From an uncultured Colwellia sp. (lineage in GTDB: Bacteria > Pseudomonadota > Gammaproteobacteria > Enterobacterales > Alteromonadaceae), in assembly GCA_913061475.1 (NCBI GenBank), contig CAJXUN010000004.1, positions 1 to 64,000 of the forward strand: a stretch of 64,000 bases of DNA, read 5' to 3'. The notes beneath the pieces were generated by a model, which did no database searches, was not told the origin of the DNA, and saw only the letters and a list, made by a program, of their open reading frames with translations. This document shows positions 37,808-46,962 of the stretch, piece after piece; the stretch's first letter is position 1, and each line of letters opens with the position of its first letter. Made by a program: the position numbers and the translations under genes.

Positions 37808-38445
37808 TAGCTGTTATCCCTGAGTAAGGTGATTTTTTGGTTGATGGTATTCATGTAATCCCGGACTAGAAAAGCGCCAATATTACCTAATCTATTACTG
37901 ATGTTTTGCCGCGTTGTACCGGTAATTTCTGCTATTTTTTTATGCTCAGCAAAGTCGTTATCGATATATTTATACAATAACTGTGCTTGCGTTTTAGTCA
38001 GGCGGTTCAGTAAATGACTTAAAAATTGTGTTAAAAGCTGAAGTTCAGCATTCGTAGAATCTTGGGTAAAACATAATGACAACTCGCCTCGCTGAGACTT
38101 TTCCAAAGCTCTTCCCGACTCAATAAAAACTGGACCTGATGAGGTATTTGGTTTGTCATCGTAAATGTTATGAGGGCCATAGGCCAATGACAACGTGCAT
38201 TGTATGGGCTTTGATGAAAAATTTGATAAATGTAGGGCAAGCTTAATTAATAAGGTACTTTTTAAGGCGTGAATAGGATCAGGGTACTGGATCTGAAATT
38301 CATCCCCTCGATACACTTCACCAATGGCTTGATATTTTTTATTTGCCGCTTGAAGCTGACTTTTAATACTATCTATAACATTGGTATATTTTTCGTTCGG
38401 CATCTTCGTAGAGTTGACGAGATCCCCCGTTAATACAGCAATCAT
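37807..38445 (-). CDS. SatD family protein with class III cyclase-like features and HTH
   Basis: The 212-residue product matches the SatD family. Its N-terminal half has a pattern I associate with the class III nucleotidyl cyclase fold: VLTGDLVNST (D8, a metal-site position), VYRGDEFQIQYPDPIHAL (D48) and LSLAYGPHN...GPVFIESGRALEKSQRG. The C-terminal part (about 168-190, KKIAEITGTTRQNISNRLGNIG) is a helix-turn-helix. Cyclase activity is a guess, since the catalytic set is incomplete. The frame opens at 38505, but the ATG at 38445 gives the family start MIAVLTGD. Four 18-bp repeats lie directly upstream. Confidence 0.75.
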   Translation of the reverse strand: MIAVLTGDLVNSTKMPNEKYTNVIDSIKSQLQAANKKYQAIGEVYRGDEFQIQYPDPIHALKSTLLIKLALHLSNFSSKPIQCTLSLAYGPHNIYDDKPNTSSGPVFIESGRALEKSQRGELSLCFTQDSTNAELQLLTQFLSHLLNRLTKTQAQLLYKYIDNDFAEHKKIAEITGTTRQNISNRLGNIGAFLVRDYMNTINQKITLLRDNS

Positions 38446-38473
38446 ATTAATTAACCCAATACGGTATTTGTAT

Positions 38474-38563
38474 ACAACTATATTTAATTGCATTTGCAAA
38501 GGCAACTATATTTAATTGCTTATCACTTTGCAACTGTATTCGGTTGCAACTGTATTCTATTGC
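38474..38563. promoter_or_regulatory. Four iteron-like 18-bp repeats upstream of satD
   Basis: Copies ACAACTATATTTAATTGC (38474-38491), GCAACTATATTTAATTGC (38502-38519), GCAACTGTATTCGGTTGC (38530-38547) and GCAACTGTATTCTATTGC (38546-38563). Spacing of starts is 28, 28 and 16 bases, the last two overlapping by two. Each is itself a partial palindrome (GCAA...TTGC). They lie 29-118 bases before the satD start and look like operators, perhaps for SatD's own HTH. Confidence 0.8.
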
Positions 38564-38638
38564 TACTGGTGTTTTAATAGGTGAACAAGGTTTTAAGCAC
38601 TAGCAACTTAGCTTTTTATGCCAGTAACTCAGTGAACA

Positions 38639-39847
38639 TTATGATCTTAGCGTTAAAGTGATTAGCACAATACCGTGATCGGTGCTTTCGCCATCACGGT
38701 CAAAAATTGGATTAATTAAATGTCGATCGTAAGTATGATAAGCACTGACCTGATACAAACTGTCGTGGTAGCTGGCGTCAAATTCACATGACAATAAAAT
38801 GTAATCGAGCACAGAGCTACCGGCACCAAAATAATGTGTTGGGGTGCGCTCAACTATTTTTTCTTGAACCGCTTCATCGGTATTTTCATCTACTTGATTT
38901 TCATCACCAGCATCTTTAATTTGTGCTGCTTGAAATAAATCCCAAGCATCGTTTAAGCAATATTTAGCGAGATAAGCATCGCGGTCAATAGCCGAAACAA
39001 AACGTAGGGTATTAGTGAGTAAATGGCTGAGTACACCATCAGCTAAGCTGTTGTTAAAATCGCCCATTAATACCATAGGATTATTGCTGGTTTCGCGCCG
39101 CGTTATCATTTCAATCATTAATAATGCCGCCTCACTGCCGCGCTGTATGGTTGAGCCCCAACCACCAGCCACTTGTGCTTTCAAACTTTCAATAATGGTT
39201 TTTTCTGCTGAGAAAGTGTTATTTATTTCATCCACTTCTATCATCGAACGTTTAGATTTAAAGTGCACGACATAGCAATCACAATTGCCAATATGAGGTA
39301 CAGCAATGGTGGCTCTGAGTACTTGTCGACTAAAAGAAAATTCAGCCGTTAAACCTAAGGTTTCGGCAAGATCTGTATTGGGCTTTATCGCCAAAACTTC
39401 AACAATTGGGTAGCGAGACGCTATAGCAACAACCGGGCTGCGATAAATAAAATCATCAATGACTTGCGGTTGGTCAACCACAGAAAAATAATCATAACCT
39501 TGCTCAGCGACTAATGCTTTTAACGATTCAGGGCTGAAAACTTCTTGAAAGCCAATAATGTCAGGCTGGTGCGTTTGTAAATAATCAGCGATCCAACGTT
39601 GCTTTTTTTGCCACTGCTCAGCGCTATAAATGCGCTCGAAATCATAAAAAGCATTAGGTGGCTCAAGATAATTAAATAAGTTAAAAGTCGCAATTTTAAG
39701 TTGTGTATTTGCCTCTGATGCGGATAATGCTGCGGGCGGGATTAGCGGTTTGATTACTTTGTTAGCTTTATGGTTGATGATGGTAACTCTACTAAGCGAT
39801 GTGGAGTCATTATAACTCAATGTTTGTAGCAATAAACATCTTAGCAA
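38639..39847 (-). CDS. Endonuclease/exonuclease/phosphatase family protein
   Basis: The EEP fold is visible in KIATFNLFNYL, QPDIIGFQEVF (catalytic Glu of the Q-E pair), PMVLMGDFNNSLADG (D-x-N) and SSVLDYILLSCEF, with the terminal STDHGIVLI (catalytic D-H). Substrate is unknown: it could be a nuclease or a phosphodiesterase. The frame opens at a TTG (39847) and a TATAAT-like box falls inside the first codons, so the true start may be downstream. No ATG occurs in the first 60 codons. No signal peptide. Confidence 0.75.
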   Translation of the reverse strand: MLRCLLLQTLSYNDSTSLSRVTIINHKANKVIKPLIPPAALSASEANTQLKIATFNLFNYLEPPNAFYDFERIYSAEQWQKKQRWIADYLQTHQPDIIGFQEVFSPESLKALVAEQGYDYFSVVDQPQVIDDFIYRSPVVAIASRYPIVEVLAIKPNTDLAETLGLTAEFSFSRQVLRATIAVPHIGNCDCYVVHFKSKRSMIEVDEINNTFSAEKTIIESLKAQVAGGWGSTIQRGSEAALLMIEMITRRETSNNPMVLMGDFNNSLADGVLSHLLTNTLRFVSAIDRDAYLAKYCLNDAWDLFQAAQIKDAGDENQVDENTDEAVQEKIVERTPTHYFGAGSSVLDYILLSCEFDASYHDSLYQVSAYHTYDRHLINPIFDRDGESTDHGIVLITLTLRS

Positions 39848-39933
39848 TCAATAAAATAAATGGCAGCTAATTCCCCGTACGCGATAAATTAATTGTACAA
39901 CCTAGCGCCTTGGCTTTAACCAGAGAAAATAGC

Positions 39934-40485
39934 ATGCCGTCAGCAATACAACTGAGCAAAGAAGACCTTAGAACCACAAAACCAACCCGTGAAGAATACA
40001 TAAATAAGCCAAAAATACCGCTGGTGTTGATTTTAGATAACGTCACTAATAGCTACAATATCGGTGCCTTTATTCGTTTGGCTGACGCATTCGCTATCGA
40101 AAAAATAATTGTTTGTGGTGAACTGACTATTTCTGATAAAAAACTACGTAAAGCCTCAAGAAATGAAGCGAAATGGGTTTGCGTTGAATATAGCGATAGC
40201 ACCACATTAAGCATAAAAGCATTAAAAGATAAGGGCTATGCAATTTACGGTGTTGAACTTTGTCATGGATCAGTAGACTACAAATACATTAACTATCCAT
40301 CACCTTGTGCATTAGTGCTAGGTAATGAACGAAAAGGCGTTAGTGAAGCAGCATTGCAATTAACACAGCAACAAATTCATATTTCTATGTATGGAATGGG
40401 AAACTCATTAAATGTGTCGACCGCTGGCGCTATTGTGCTCGCAGAATGTGCGAGCCAAATTCGCCAAGTCGTTAGTGCTAAATAA
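39934..40485 (+). CDS. TrmH-family RNA 2'-O-methyltransferase
   Basis: The 183-residue SpoU/TrmH protein shows motif 1 ILDNVTNSYNIGAFIRLADAF, motif 2 CALVLGNERKGVSEAAL and motif 3 ISMYGMGNSLNVSTAGAIVLAE, which form the trefoil knot SAM site. No N-terminal RNA-binding domain is present, as in TrmL-like members. It methylates a ribose 2'-OH in tRNA or rRNA; the target is unknown. The ATG at 39934 was preferred to the TTG at 39910. Confidence 0.85.
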   Translation: MPSAIQLSKEDLRTTKPTREEYINKPKIPLVLILDNVTNSYNIGAFIRLADAFAIEKIIVCGELTISDKKLRKASRNEAKWVCVEYSDSTTLSIKALKDKGYAIYGVELCHGSVDYKYINYPSPCALVLGNERKGVSEAALQLTQQQIHISMYGMGNSLNVSTAGAIVLAECASQIRQVVSAK

Positions 40486-40617
40486 TTAATAGCTAAATTT
40501 GTACTTGCAAGTACCCAAAGTCGCTTATTAAATGATTTATTCTTTTCACTCATGAATAATTATCGTTTTTGGATAAGTTAGCGGTTATTGAAACAAGTAT
40601 GAGCAAGCGTTGAAAGA

Positions 40618-40661
40618 GCGTTCAGCCATTAATGAGTATGAATACTCGATATGCTGAACGC
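40618..40661. repeat. Nested hairpin between convergent genes
   Basis: Outer arms GCGTTCAGC (40618-40626) and GCTGAACGC (40653-40661) enclose an inner hairpin GAGTAT-GA-ATACTC (40634-40647). It lies between the methyltransferase and hflX stops and may serve as a bidirectional transcript end. Confidence 0.65.
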
Positions 40662-40677
40662 GATACCGGTTAGCGTT

Positions 40678-42045
40678 TTATAAGTTTTGCATACGCTTTT
40701 TTAATCTTTTTAATTCAATGGCATTTGAACGTACGGTAAGTTTAATGTGCTCATATTCATAGTCTTCTTTGGTTACGCTCATGCTGGCGCGAATTTCACC
40801 TATGATACCCTTCGCGGTATAGGGCACAATGATTTCATCTTCAATCATCTCTTCTTGTGCGGCATTAACGATATATTGATGTAGTTTACTGATATCAGCA
40901 GGATTGCGCGTTGAGGTCATCATGGCGTCAGGAAATTCAGCCATCAAGGCCTGCTGTTGTTCAGGCTCAAGTTGATCTGATTTATTTAACACCAACAATT
41001 TTTTACTATTTTCAACACCAACTTCCGCTAATACTTCATGAACAACATCAAGTTGCGTTCGAAACGAGGGATCAGCAGCGTCAACTACATATAACAGCAA
41101 TGATGCGTCATGGGCTTCTGCTAAAGTTGAATGAAATGAAGCAACGAGGTCGTGCGGTAGTTTTTTAATAAAACCAACGGTATCAGACACTAATATTCTT
41201 GGTTGGGTCGTTGGGTACAATGCACGAACTGTGGTATCAAGGGTGGCAAAAAGCTTGTTTTCACCTTCTACATCACTGCCGGTAATTGCTCGCATCATTG
41301 ACGATTTTCCAGCATTGGTGTAGCCCACTAACGCAACACAAAATAGTTCGGAGCGTTGTGTTCGACGTCCCTGCATTTCATCTTGAACACTAATTAACTC
41401 ACGCTTTAATTCGGCTAATTGGTCACGTACTTTTCGACGGTTTAACTCCAGTGTGGTTTCACCTGCGCCTTTACCCATTTGACGTTCTTTATCACCACAC
41501 GATGACTCACGAAGTCGTGGTGCAACATAATTAAGTCGCGCAATTTCAACTTGTAATTTCGCGGTTTTGGTACGAGCATGGCGACTAAATATTTCAATAA
41601 TAATACCGGTGCGGTCAAATACTTCCACGCCTAATTGGTTTTCGACATTACGCAATTGCGATGGACTGAGGTCACAATCAAATACCACAACATCGGCACA
41701 ACCAAAGGGCAGGTTTTCTGATGGTATATCTGCAGGTTTAACGGCCATTGCCGCTTCATCCGCTAACGCTTGAGCAGCAGGGTCTTCAACTTCGTCAATG
41801 TCTTCAACGTCACCTTTGTTGCCGGTGAGGTGGGCTATTTCAGCTAATTTTCCTAACCCCAGTACATTCACTCTTTTCGTTGAACTCAGTTTTTGCGATT
41901 GCGTACCAACCACTTTAAAACCTAAGGTTGTTACTAAACGAGCCAATTCAGCTAGCGACTCAGTGGCTTCATCACCTTTAAATTCAGGTGTGCAAATAGA
42001 GATAAGTAAGGCGTGATTAAGTGATGCTTTTGCAGTTAGTTGCAT
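40678..42045 (-). CDS. hflX: GTPase HflX
   Basis: HflX is a ribosome-binding GTPase that rescues stalled 70S or 100S ribosomes. The G motifs are visible: G1 GYTNAGKSS, G3 DTVGF, G4 NKSD. The N-terminal HflX domain includes NVLGLGKLAEI and DCDLSPSQLRNVENQL, with the linker helix TKTAKLQVEIARLNYVAPRL. The C-terminus ends KRLKKRMQNL. The frame opens at a TTG at 42090, and the ATG at 42045 was taken, without a clear ribosome-binding site. It is not next to hfq, so it may be a stand-alone copy. Confidence 0.87.
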   Translation of the reverse strand: MQLTAKASLNHALLISICTPEFKGDEATESLAELARLVTTLGFKVVGTQSQKLSSTKRVNVLGLGKLAEIAHLTGNKGDVEDIDEVEDPAAQALADEAAMAVKPADIPSENLPFGCADVVVFDCDLSPSQLRNVENQLGVEVFDRTGIIIEIFSRHARTKTAKLQVEIARLNYVAPRLRESSCGDKERQMGKGAGETTLELNRRKVRDQLAELKRELISVQDEMQGRRTQRSELFCVALVGYTNAGKSSMMRAITGSDVEGENKLFATLDTTVRALYPTTQPRILVSDTVGFIKKLPHDLVASFHSTLAEAHDASLLLYVVDAADPSFRTQLDVVHEVLAEVGVENSKKLLVLNKSDQLEPEQQQALMAEFPDAMMTSTRNPADISKLHQYIVNAAQEEMIEDEIIVPYTAKGIIGEIRASMSVTKEDYEYEHIKLTVRSNAIELKRLKKRMQNL

Positions 42046-42302
42046 AATGGTTTTATCTTGTGCACCTGAGTGCAAACCTAGTGTTAACAAAGTAGCCTGA
42101 TCCTACGCTGTTATCGACAAGCTTTATAGCACAATAGTCATAGATCGCTCCATTCGAGCAACTTAACTGTTGTTGTGCGTGTTGTTCGTATAGAATCCGC
42201 GCTATAATTTTTCCGATTTAATGCTTTATTAAATCGGAAATTAAATTTATGACAGCTTTCTAGAGCTGTCTATCCTGACAATCGCTTATTAAAAGAATAT
42301 AA

Positions 42303-43172
42303 ATGACTGATAAAACAATAGTAACGCACGACGGTAATTTTCATGCAGATGATGTATTTAGTATCGCGGCCCTTAAAAGTATTTTTCCTGACTTTAACTT
42401 GATACGCACACGCGATTTAGCTGTTATTGCTAAGGCTGATATTGTGATCGATGTTGGCGGTGAATATAACGCAGATGCGGGTCGTTTTGATCATCACCAA
42501 CGTGGTGGGGCAGGCGCGCGCGAAAATGGTATTCCTTATTCGTCATTTGGTTTAATTTGGCAGAAATATGGCTTAGCGCTATGTCAAAATAATGAAGAAG
42601 TGGCTAATGCCGTTGATGACGGTTTAGTGTCGATTATTGATGCCATTGATTGTGGGCATGTTGAAGGCGTTGCACAAGGCATTAGCCTGAGCCAAACGAT
42701 TTCAATGTTTAATCCAACATGGCAAGAAGATGGTGATTTTGATGCTTGTTTTAATGAAGCGGTTGACTTTGCTAGGCGTATTTTAGCGCGTTTTATTGCG
42801 TCTGCAGACGGTGGTATTAGTGCGAAAGTGATTGTTGCTAAGGCGATAGAAAATGCTGCAGACCCACGGGTAATTGTATTAGAGAAATACACACCGTGGA
42901 AAAGAACAGTACATGCGTTATCGACAGAAGCGTTATATATGGTTTATCCATCGCAATCAGGGCAATGGCGCATTCAAACGGTGCCGGTTGAGCCGGGGTC
43001 GTTTGAAGATAGAAAATCATTACCACAACCCTGGGCCGGTTTATCGGGTAAAGCTCTGCAAGCGGTAACCGGTATTGACGACGCAATGTTTTGTCATAAT
43101 GGTTTATTTATTGCTGGTGCAGAAACATTTGCTAATACCATGAAAATGGCGGCTATCGCACTAGCAGAATAA
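42303..43172 (+). CDS. MYG1 family protein
   Basis: The 289-residue protein matches MYG1/GAMM1: THDGNFHADDVFSIAAL (HxDD), DVGGEYNADAGRFDHHQRGG (DHH-like motif), and the C-terminal PWAGLSGKALQAVTGIDDAMFCHNGLFIAG. Related to DHH phosphoesterases; eukaryotic members act as 3'-5' RNA exonucleases, so a nucleic acid hydrolase is plausible. It is closed by a terminator shared with the convergent aminotransferase. Confidence 0.88.
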   Translation: MTDKTIVTHDGNFHADDVFSIAALKSIFPDFNLIRTRDLAVIAKADIVIDVGGEYNADAGRFDHHQRGGAGARENGIPYSSFGLIWQKYGLALCQNNEEVANAVDDGLVSIIDAIDCGHVEGVAQGISLSQTISMFNPTWQEDGDFDACFNEAVDFARRILARFIASADGGISAKVIVAKAIENAADPRVIVLEKYTPWKRTVHALSTEALYMVYPSQSGQWRIQTVPVEPGSFEDRKSLPQPWAGLSGKALQAVTGIDDAMFCHNGLFIAGAETFANTMKMAAIALAE

Positions 43173-43226
43173 ACGTCCCATTAGCTTGTAGGTATTTAAT
43201 CACGTTATAGTGAGTCAGATTCTAAT

Positions 43227-43260
43227 AAAAAAGCACGAATAGCTATATTCGTGCTTTTTT
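43227..43260. terminator. Bidirectional terminator
   Basis: Perfect 15-bp stem AAAAAAGCACGAATA / TATTCGTGCTTTTTT with a GCTA loop. It serves the MYG1 gene from the left and the class III aminotransferase from the right. Confidence 0.95.
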
Positions 43261-43283
43261 GTTTGATTTATCCCTATCTACCC

Positions 43284-44609
43284 TTACTTTATTTTAAGTG
43301 CCTCTGCCATAGCTTGTTCGGCTACTTGCTCTAACCAAGTAAAGTCGATGGTTTGATGCGCCTCACAAATAAACCAAGGTTCACGCGAATCCGGTTCTAA
43401 CATGACACCCTTGTCGATTAAGTTAAGCGCAAATTCGGTGTATAAATCACTGTTAGTTTTTTTCCAATCACGATAATTTTGCGGTACGCTGGCACCGAAA
43501 TGCACACCAAACATGGCATTAGGACCGGCAAAACAATGCTCGATATCAAATTTGGTAAATACGCGAGACAGTAGCGCTTGAATTTCTTTGCCGACACGGT
43601 CAATTGTGGCTAGGGCATCAGTTTCTTTCAATAAGGTTAAGGTAGCTTTTGCTGCGCTTAAGGCCACCATATTAGCAGTATAAGTTCCGCCATGTGTTAC
43701 GCCGTTTTTATCAAAAGATATTGCACTCATGACATCAGCACGGCCACCAAATGCGGCAACAGGGTATCCGTTACCCATAGCTTTAGCATAAGTGGTTAAG
43801 TCAGCATGTATGTTATATAACGCCTGCACACCACCTTTAGCAACGCGGAAGCCGGTTTTTACTTCGTCCATGATCAATAACGAACCGTTGCTGTCAGAGA
43901 TGTCACGTAGCTTTTGCATGTATGCTTGTGTTGAAGCAATAGAGCCACAGTTGCCCATGATAGGTTCGATTAATATCGCTGCAATATCATCACCATGCTG
44001 TGCAAAAACAGCGTCAATAGCAGCAAAGTCATTTAAAGGTACACTGACTTGATGTTCGCGTGTGCTTTGTGGAATACCAGCACCAAAAGGGATGATTTCA
44101 GGTGAGTTTGTATCGCTGACTTCCCAGTTATCAACATCAGATTTCCACATGACTTCATCGTGCAAACCATGAAAACCACCTTCAACGACAACAATTTTAT
44201 TACGCTTGGTATAACCACGAGCGGTGCGCACTGCGCCAATTACCGCTTCAGTACCTGAATTAGCAAAGCGCATTTTTTCGATGTTAGGACAAAGTGACTT
44301 AACCAATTCAACAACATCAGAATCAAGGCCTGTTGAGAAACCAGAAATGCTGCCAATATTAGTGATGGCATTGATTACTGCATTATCAACACGTTCATCA
44401 CGGTAACCTAAAATGATAGGGCCGTAAGCTAAACGAAAATCAATGAATGTTTGATCGTCACAATCGGTAATAGTGCAACCCTTCATACTGCTCAAAAATA
44501 CTGTGTTGTCTTCGCCCCAATAACGATAACTATCGGCAACGCCGAGGGGCATATTTTGATGGGCTCTTTTGAGCATGGCGGCACTATTAGGTTTATGTGT
44601 TTTGGTCAT
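43284..44609 (-). CDS. Class III PLP aminotransferase / aminomutase (GSAM-like)
   Basis: The 441-residue protein resembles glutamate-1-semialdehyde aminomutase: FANSGTEAVIGAVRTARGYT, LIMDEVKTGFRV and the PLP lysine in TYAKAMGNGYPVAAFGG. It is unlikely to be the housekeeping HemL, since it lacks the usual HemL N-terminus and lies by the betaine cluster. Substrate unknown; amino-acid or polyamine transamination is possible. The frame opens at a TTG (44621), and the ATG at 44609 was chosen. It is separated from the porin gene by a terminator, so it is a separate unit. Confidence 0.78.
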   Translation of the reverse strand: MTKTHKPNSAAMLKRAHQNMPLGVADSYRYWGEDNTVFLSSMKGCTITDCDDQTFIDFRLAYGPIILGYRDERVDNAVINAITNIGSISGFSTGLDSDVVELVKSLCPNIEKMRFANSGTEAVIGAVRTARGYTKRNKIVVVEGGFHGLHDEVMWKSDVDNWEVSDTNSPEIIPFGAGIPQSTREHQVSVPLNDFAAIDAVFAQHGDDIAAILIEPIMGNCGSIASTQAYMQKLRDISDSNGSLLIMDEVKTGFRVAKGGVQALYNIHADLTTYAKAMGNGYPVAAFGGRADVMSAISFDKNGVTHGGTYTANMVALSAAKATLTLLKETDALATIDRVGKEIQALLSRVFTKFDIEHCFAGPNAMFGVHFGASVPQNYRDWKKTNSDLYTEFALNLIDKGVMLEPDSREPWFICEAHQTIDFTWLEQVAEQAMAEALKIK

Positions 44610-44732
44610 AATGTAGTCCAATCTAACTGATGTATTTTCAACAAGTGGTGTGAAATAACGATAATATTTTATGGTTGAGATAATACAGGTAACGTGCGAA
44701 GTCAGGAAGTGTTAGCAGCGATTATATAAATA

Positions 44733-44767
44733 AAAAAGCTCTTACACATATGATGTAAGAGCTTTTT
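44733..44767 (-). terminator. Terminator of the bet / porin operon
   Basis: Stem AAAAAGCTCTTACA / TGTAAGAGCTTTTT, 7-base loop, flanked by A/T runs. It follows the TorF-type gene by 42 bases and closes the betaine operon on the minus strand. Confidence 0.92.
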
Positions 44768-44808
44768 GAAAGCGCCATTATTGAAAAATTAATAGACGTT
44801 AGTTGATG

Positions 44809-45513
44809 TTACATACCGAAGGTACGTGAAACTGAAAATACAACACGTGCATCGGCACTATCAATATTCATACTGGTGTCTTCAAGCGCTAAATTAAGAT
44901 CAAAGCCTTTATAACTGGTCATGTATTCAAGGCGCACATGGTTGTATGCATCTCTTTCATTCCATGCCCATTTATTTTCATCGTTAGATGTAGAACGATC
45001 GAAACTTGCTCTAATATTGTGTCCTGGTGCAACTTCGAATGTATGAGCAACCATGGCAATATAATGACCAACATCAAGACCAAAATAATCCCAGCTGTAC
45101 CAGAAATTTAATTCGGTATCGCCGACAGATGAATTATAAGCAAATTTGGCGTAAGCCTCGGGATAATTATAGCTATCTGAGACTGAGTCACCATGATAGG
45201 TATAATAAGCAATGCCTGTATCAAGACCAACTTTATCGTTTAGTTGAAAGAACTTTCCAACGTAAGCATCTAACTCTATATTGGTGTCGTCACCGCTACC
45301 AAAGTCAACATTAGACGCCCAAGCACCAGCATAAAAACCATCGCTTCCAGCGTAATCTAAACTGGCTTGCAGCGCAGGATCGTTTCCTGTTTGGCTGACA
45401 CCGTTAAAGGTGTAATCAGAGGTTACATTAACTGTTGCTGATACTTCCGCTAATGCGCCTGAAGATACCGTTAATAAACAACTTGTTGCTAAAGCAATAA
45501 TACTTTTTTTCAT
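44809..45513 (-). CDS. TorF-family outer-membrane porin
   Basis: The 234-residue protein has a signal peptide (MKKSIIALATSCLLTVSSGALA) followed by a beta-barrel typical of the TorF putative porin family: VSATVNVTSDYTFNGVSQTGNDPALQASLDY, then alternating aromatic strands ending in VVFSVSRTFGM with a terminal aromatic-type end. It lies just after the BCCT carrier gene, so it may let choline or betaine through the outer membrane, which is inference. The frame opens at 45528, with the ATG at 45513 chosen. Confidence 0.85.
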   Translation of the reverse strand: MKKSIIALATSCLLTVSSGALAEVSATVNVTSDYTFNGVSQTGNDPALQASLDYAGSDGFYAGAWASNVDFGSGDDTNIELDAYVGKFFQLNDKVGLDTGIAYYTYHGDSVSDSYNYPEAYAKFAYNSSVGDTELNFWYSWDYFGLDVGHYIAMVAHTFEVAPGHNIRASFDRSTSNDENKWAWNERDAYNHVRLEYMTSYKGFDLNLALEDTSMNIDSADARVVFSVSRTFGM

Positions 45514-45532
45514 TACGTTAATACTCATTTAA

Positions 45533-46750
45533 TTAAGTCACATGTTCTATTTTAGTAAAATCTATTTTATTTTCTTTTGGTGAGCTTTCTATTGACGCCA
45601 CTGCTTTGAATTTGTTTAATAAAATATAACCAAAGCATGTGAAGAATAAGCCAATAACTACTGCTCCAACCCATTGAATTTGTAAGAAGTCTAGTTTAAA
45701 TAGCAAGGTAAGCAAGCTTAATGCTGCAAGGTTACCTAAAAAGTATTTAATTTTTCCTACACGGGCAACACCGACATTCAAGTTATCGGTATATAAACGA
45801 ATCAATGAATCGAGCGAATTAATGACAAAGGTGATACCCACAACCGCCATGGCAAGATTATAAAAACCTGTGGTTTCTATGCCGTTTAAATTGTAGTAAT
45901 ACAAGACGCTAAACCATATTGCAATTGGGATAGAGGGAAATACCATCATGGCAAGCAATACTTGATATGTGCGCAAACCACCGACAAAACGCGCGGTAAA
46001 TTGGCCGATCATAATACTCCATGCAAACCACCAGTAAAGGTAGAACTCATGATAATCATTCATCGGTAAGACAAATTCATGGATATTACCAAAGTAACCA
46101 CCGAGCAAAGCAAAGGTGCTAGCAAATTCACCAAGGCTTGAGTTTTCTCCCATAAACGCACCGCCCCACATTAAGGCAATTAGGGCGATAAAAAGCCAGG
46201 TGGTGGCTAAACTTAAAATACGGACATAGCGAATGTTAGTACTTGAATATACGGCGGTAGCAATAACCAGCAATACAATTAAGTAGAAACTACCAATAAT
46301 AGATTCACCATCGCCAAGCTCTGGCAGATACCAAGGCAAGTTAGACAGTAATAAATAGGCGGTAAAGGCACAAGTACCGATGATCACGATGTTATTGATG
46401 AGTTTAACCAGTGGAAGCTCAAAAAAGCCTACACGTGGTTCAATCACACAAAAGTAAAAACAAGTGAGGAAGTAAAAACTCCAAATAAGAAAGGCCCAGA
46501 AACCAAATTCGATGGCTAATGGGTTCGTGAAGCCGTATTCCGGGCTTGTTGCTAAATCGGCATAACCGGCAAACTCAGTTAATGGGAACATAATCAGTCC
46601 CACGTCTAAGCCCGAGGTGAACAATATGGCGATAAAGGTGAAGGTTTTAACGGGCGTAACGCCAACACAGCGTACGTTTCCCCAACGATATAAAATAAAT
46701 GCGATTGTGGCAAAGGTAAATAATATGCCGGCAGATAACCAAGCTGTCAT
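45533..46750 (-). CDS. BCCT-family (betaine/choline/carnitine) transporter, short form
   Basis: This is a polytopic inner-membrane carrier of 405 residues with about 12 helices. The family signature region is HEFYLYWWFAWSIMIGQFTARFVGGLRT. Typical BCCT carriers are 500-650 residues; this one is shorter, lacking much of the N- and C-terminal tails. A GGAGACA ribosome-binding site precedes the ATG. It sits between betA and the porin, so choline or betaine uptake is the likely role. Confidence 0.82.
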   Translation of the reverse strand: MTAWLSAGILFTFATIAFILYRWGNVRCVGVTPVKTFTFIAILFTSGLDVGLIMFPLTEFAGYADLATSPEYGFTNPLAIEFGFWAFLIWSFYFLTCFYFCVIEPRVGFFELPLVKLINNIVIIGTCAFTAYLLLSNLPWYLPELGDGESIIGSFYLIVLLVIATAVYSSTNIRYVRILSLATTWLFIALIALMWGGAFMGENSSLGEFASTFALLGGYFGNIHEFVLPMNDYHEFYLYWWFAWSIMIGQFTARFVGGLRTYQVLLAMMVFPSIPIAIWFSVLYYYNLNGIETTGFYNLAMAVVGITFVINSLDSLIRLYTDNLNVGVARVGKIKYFLGNLAALSLLTLLFKLDFLQIQWVGAVVIGLFFTCFGYILLNKFKAVASIESSPKENKIDFTKIEHVT

Positions 46751-46962
46751 GATTGTCTCCCTGGTGTACGTTTAATCAATATAAAGATAATTAACTCCTC
46801 TTTTTTCTTATAGTAGAGTATTCAGTAGCACCTAATAAGTCAGTCTGACATTAGGCTTCAAGTTTCAATTATCGCCGTCATACTGTAGTCGTTATAAAAA
46901 CAAGATGACGGCGATAATTAAGCGCTGAAAGATTACTCGCGATTAATACAATGCTCTAAAAT

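Noticed and set aside
43284-44609. Housekeeping hemL
   Set aside because: The N-terminus and context differ from HemL. Class III membership is certain, the HemL role is not.
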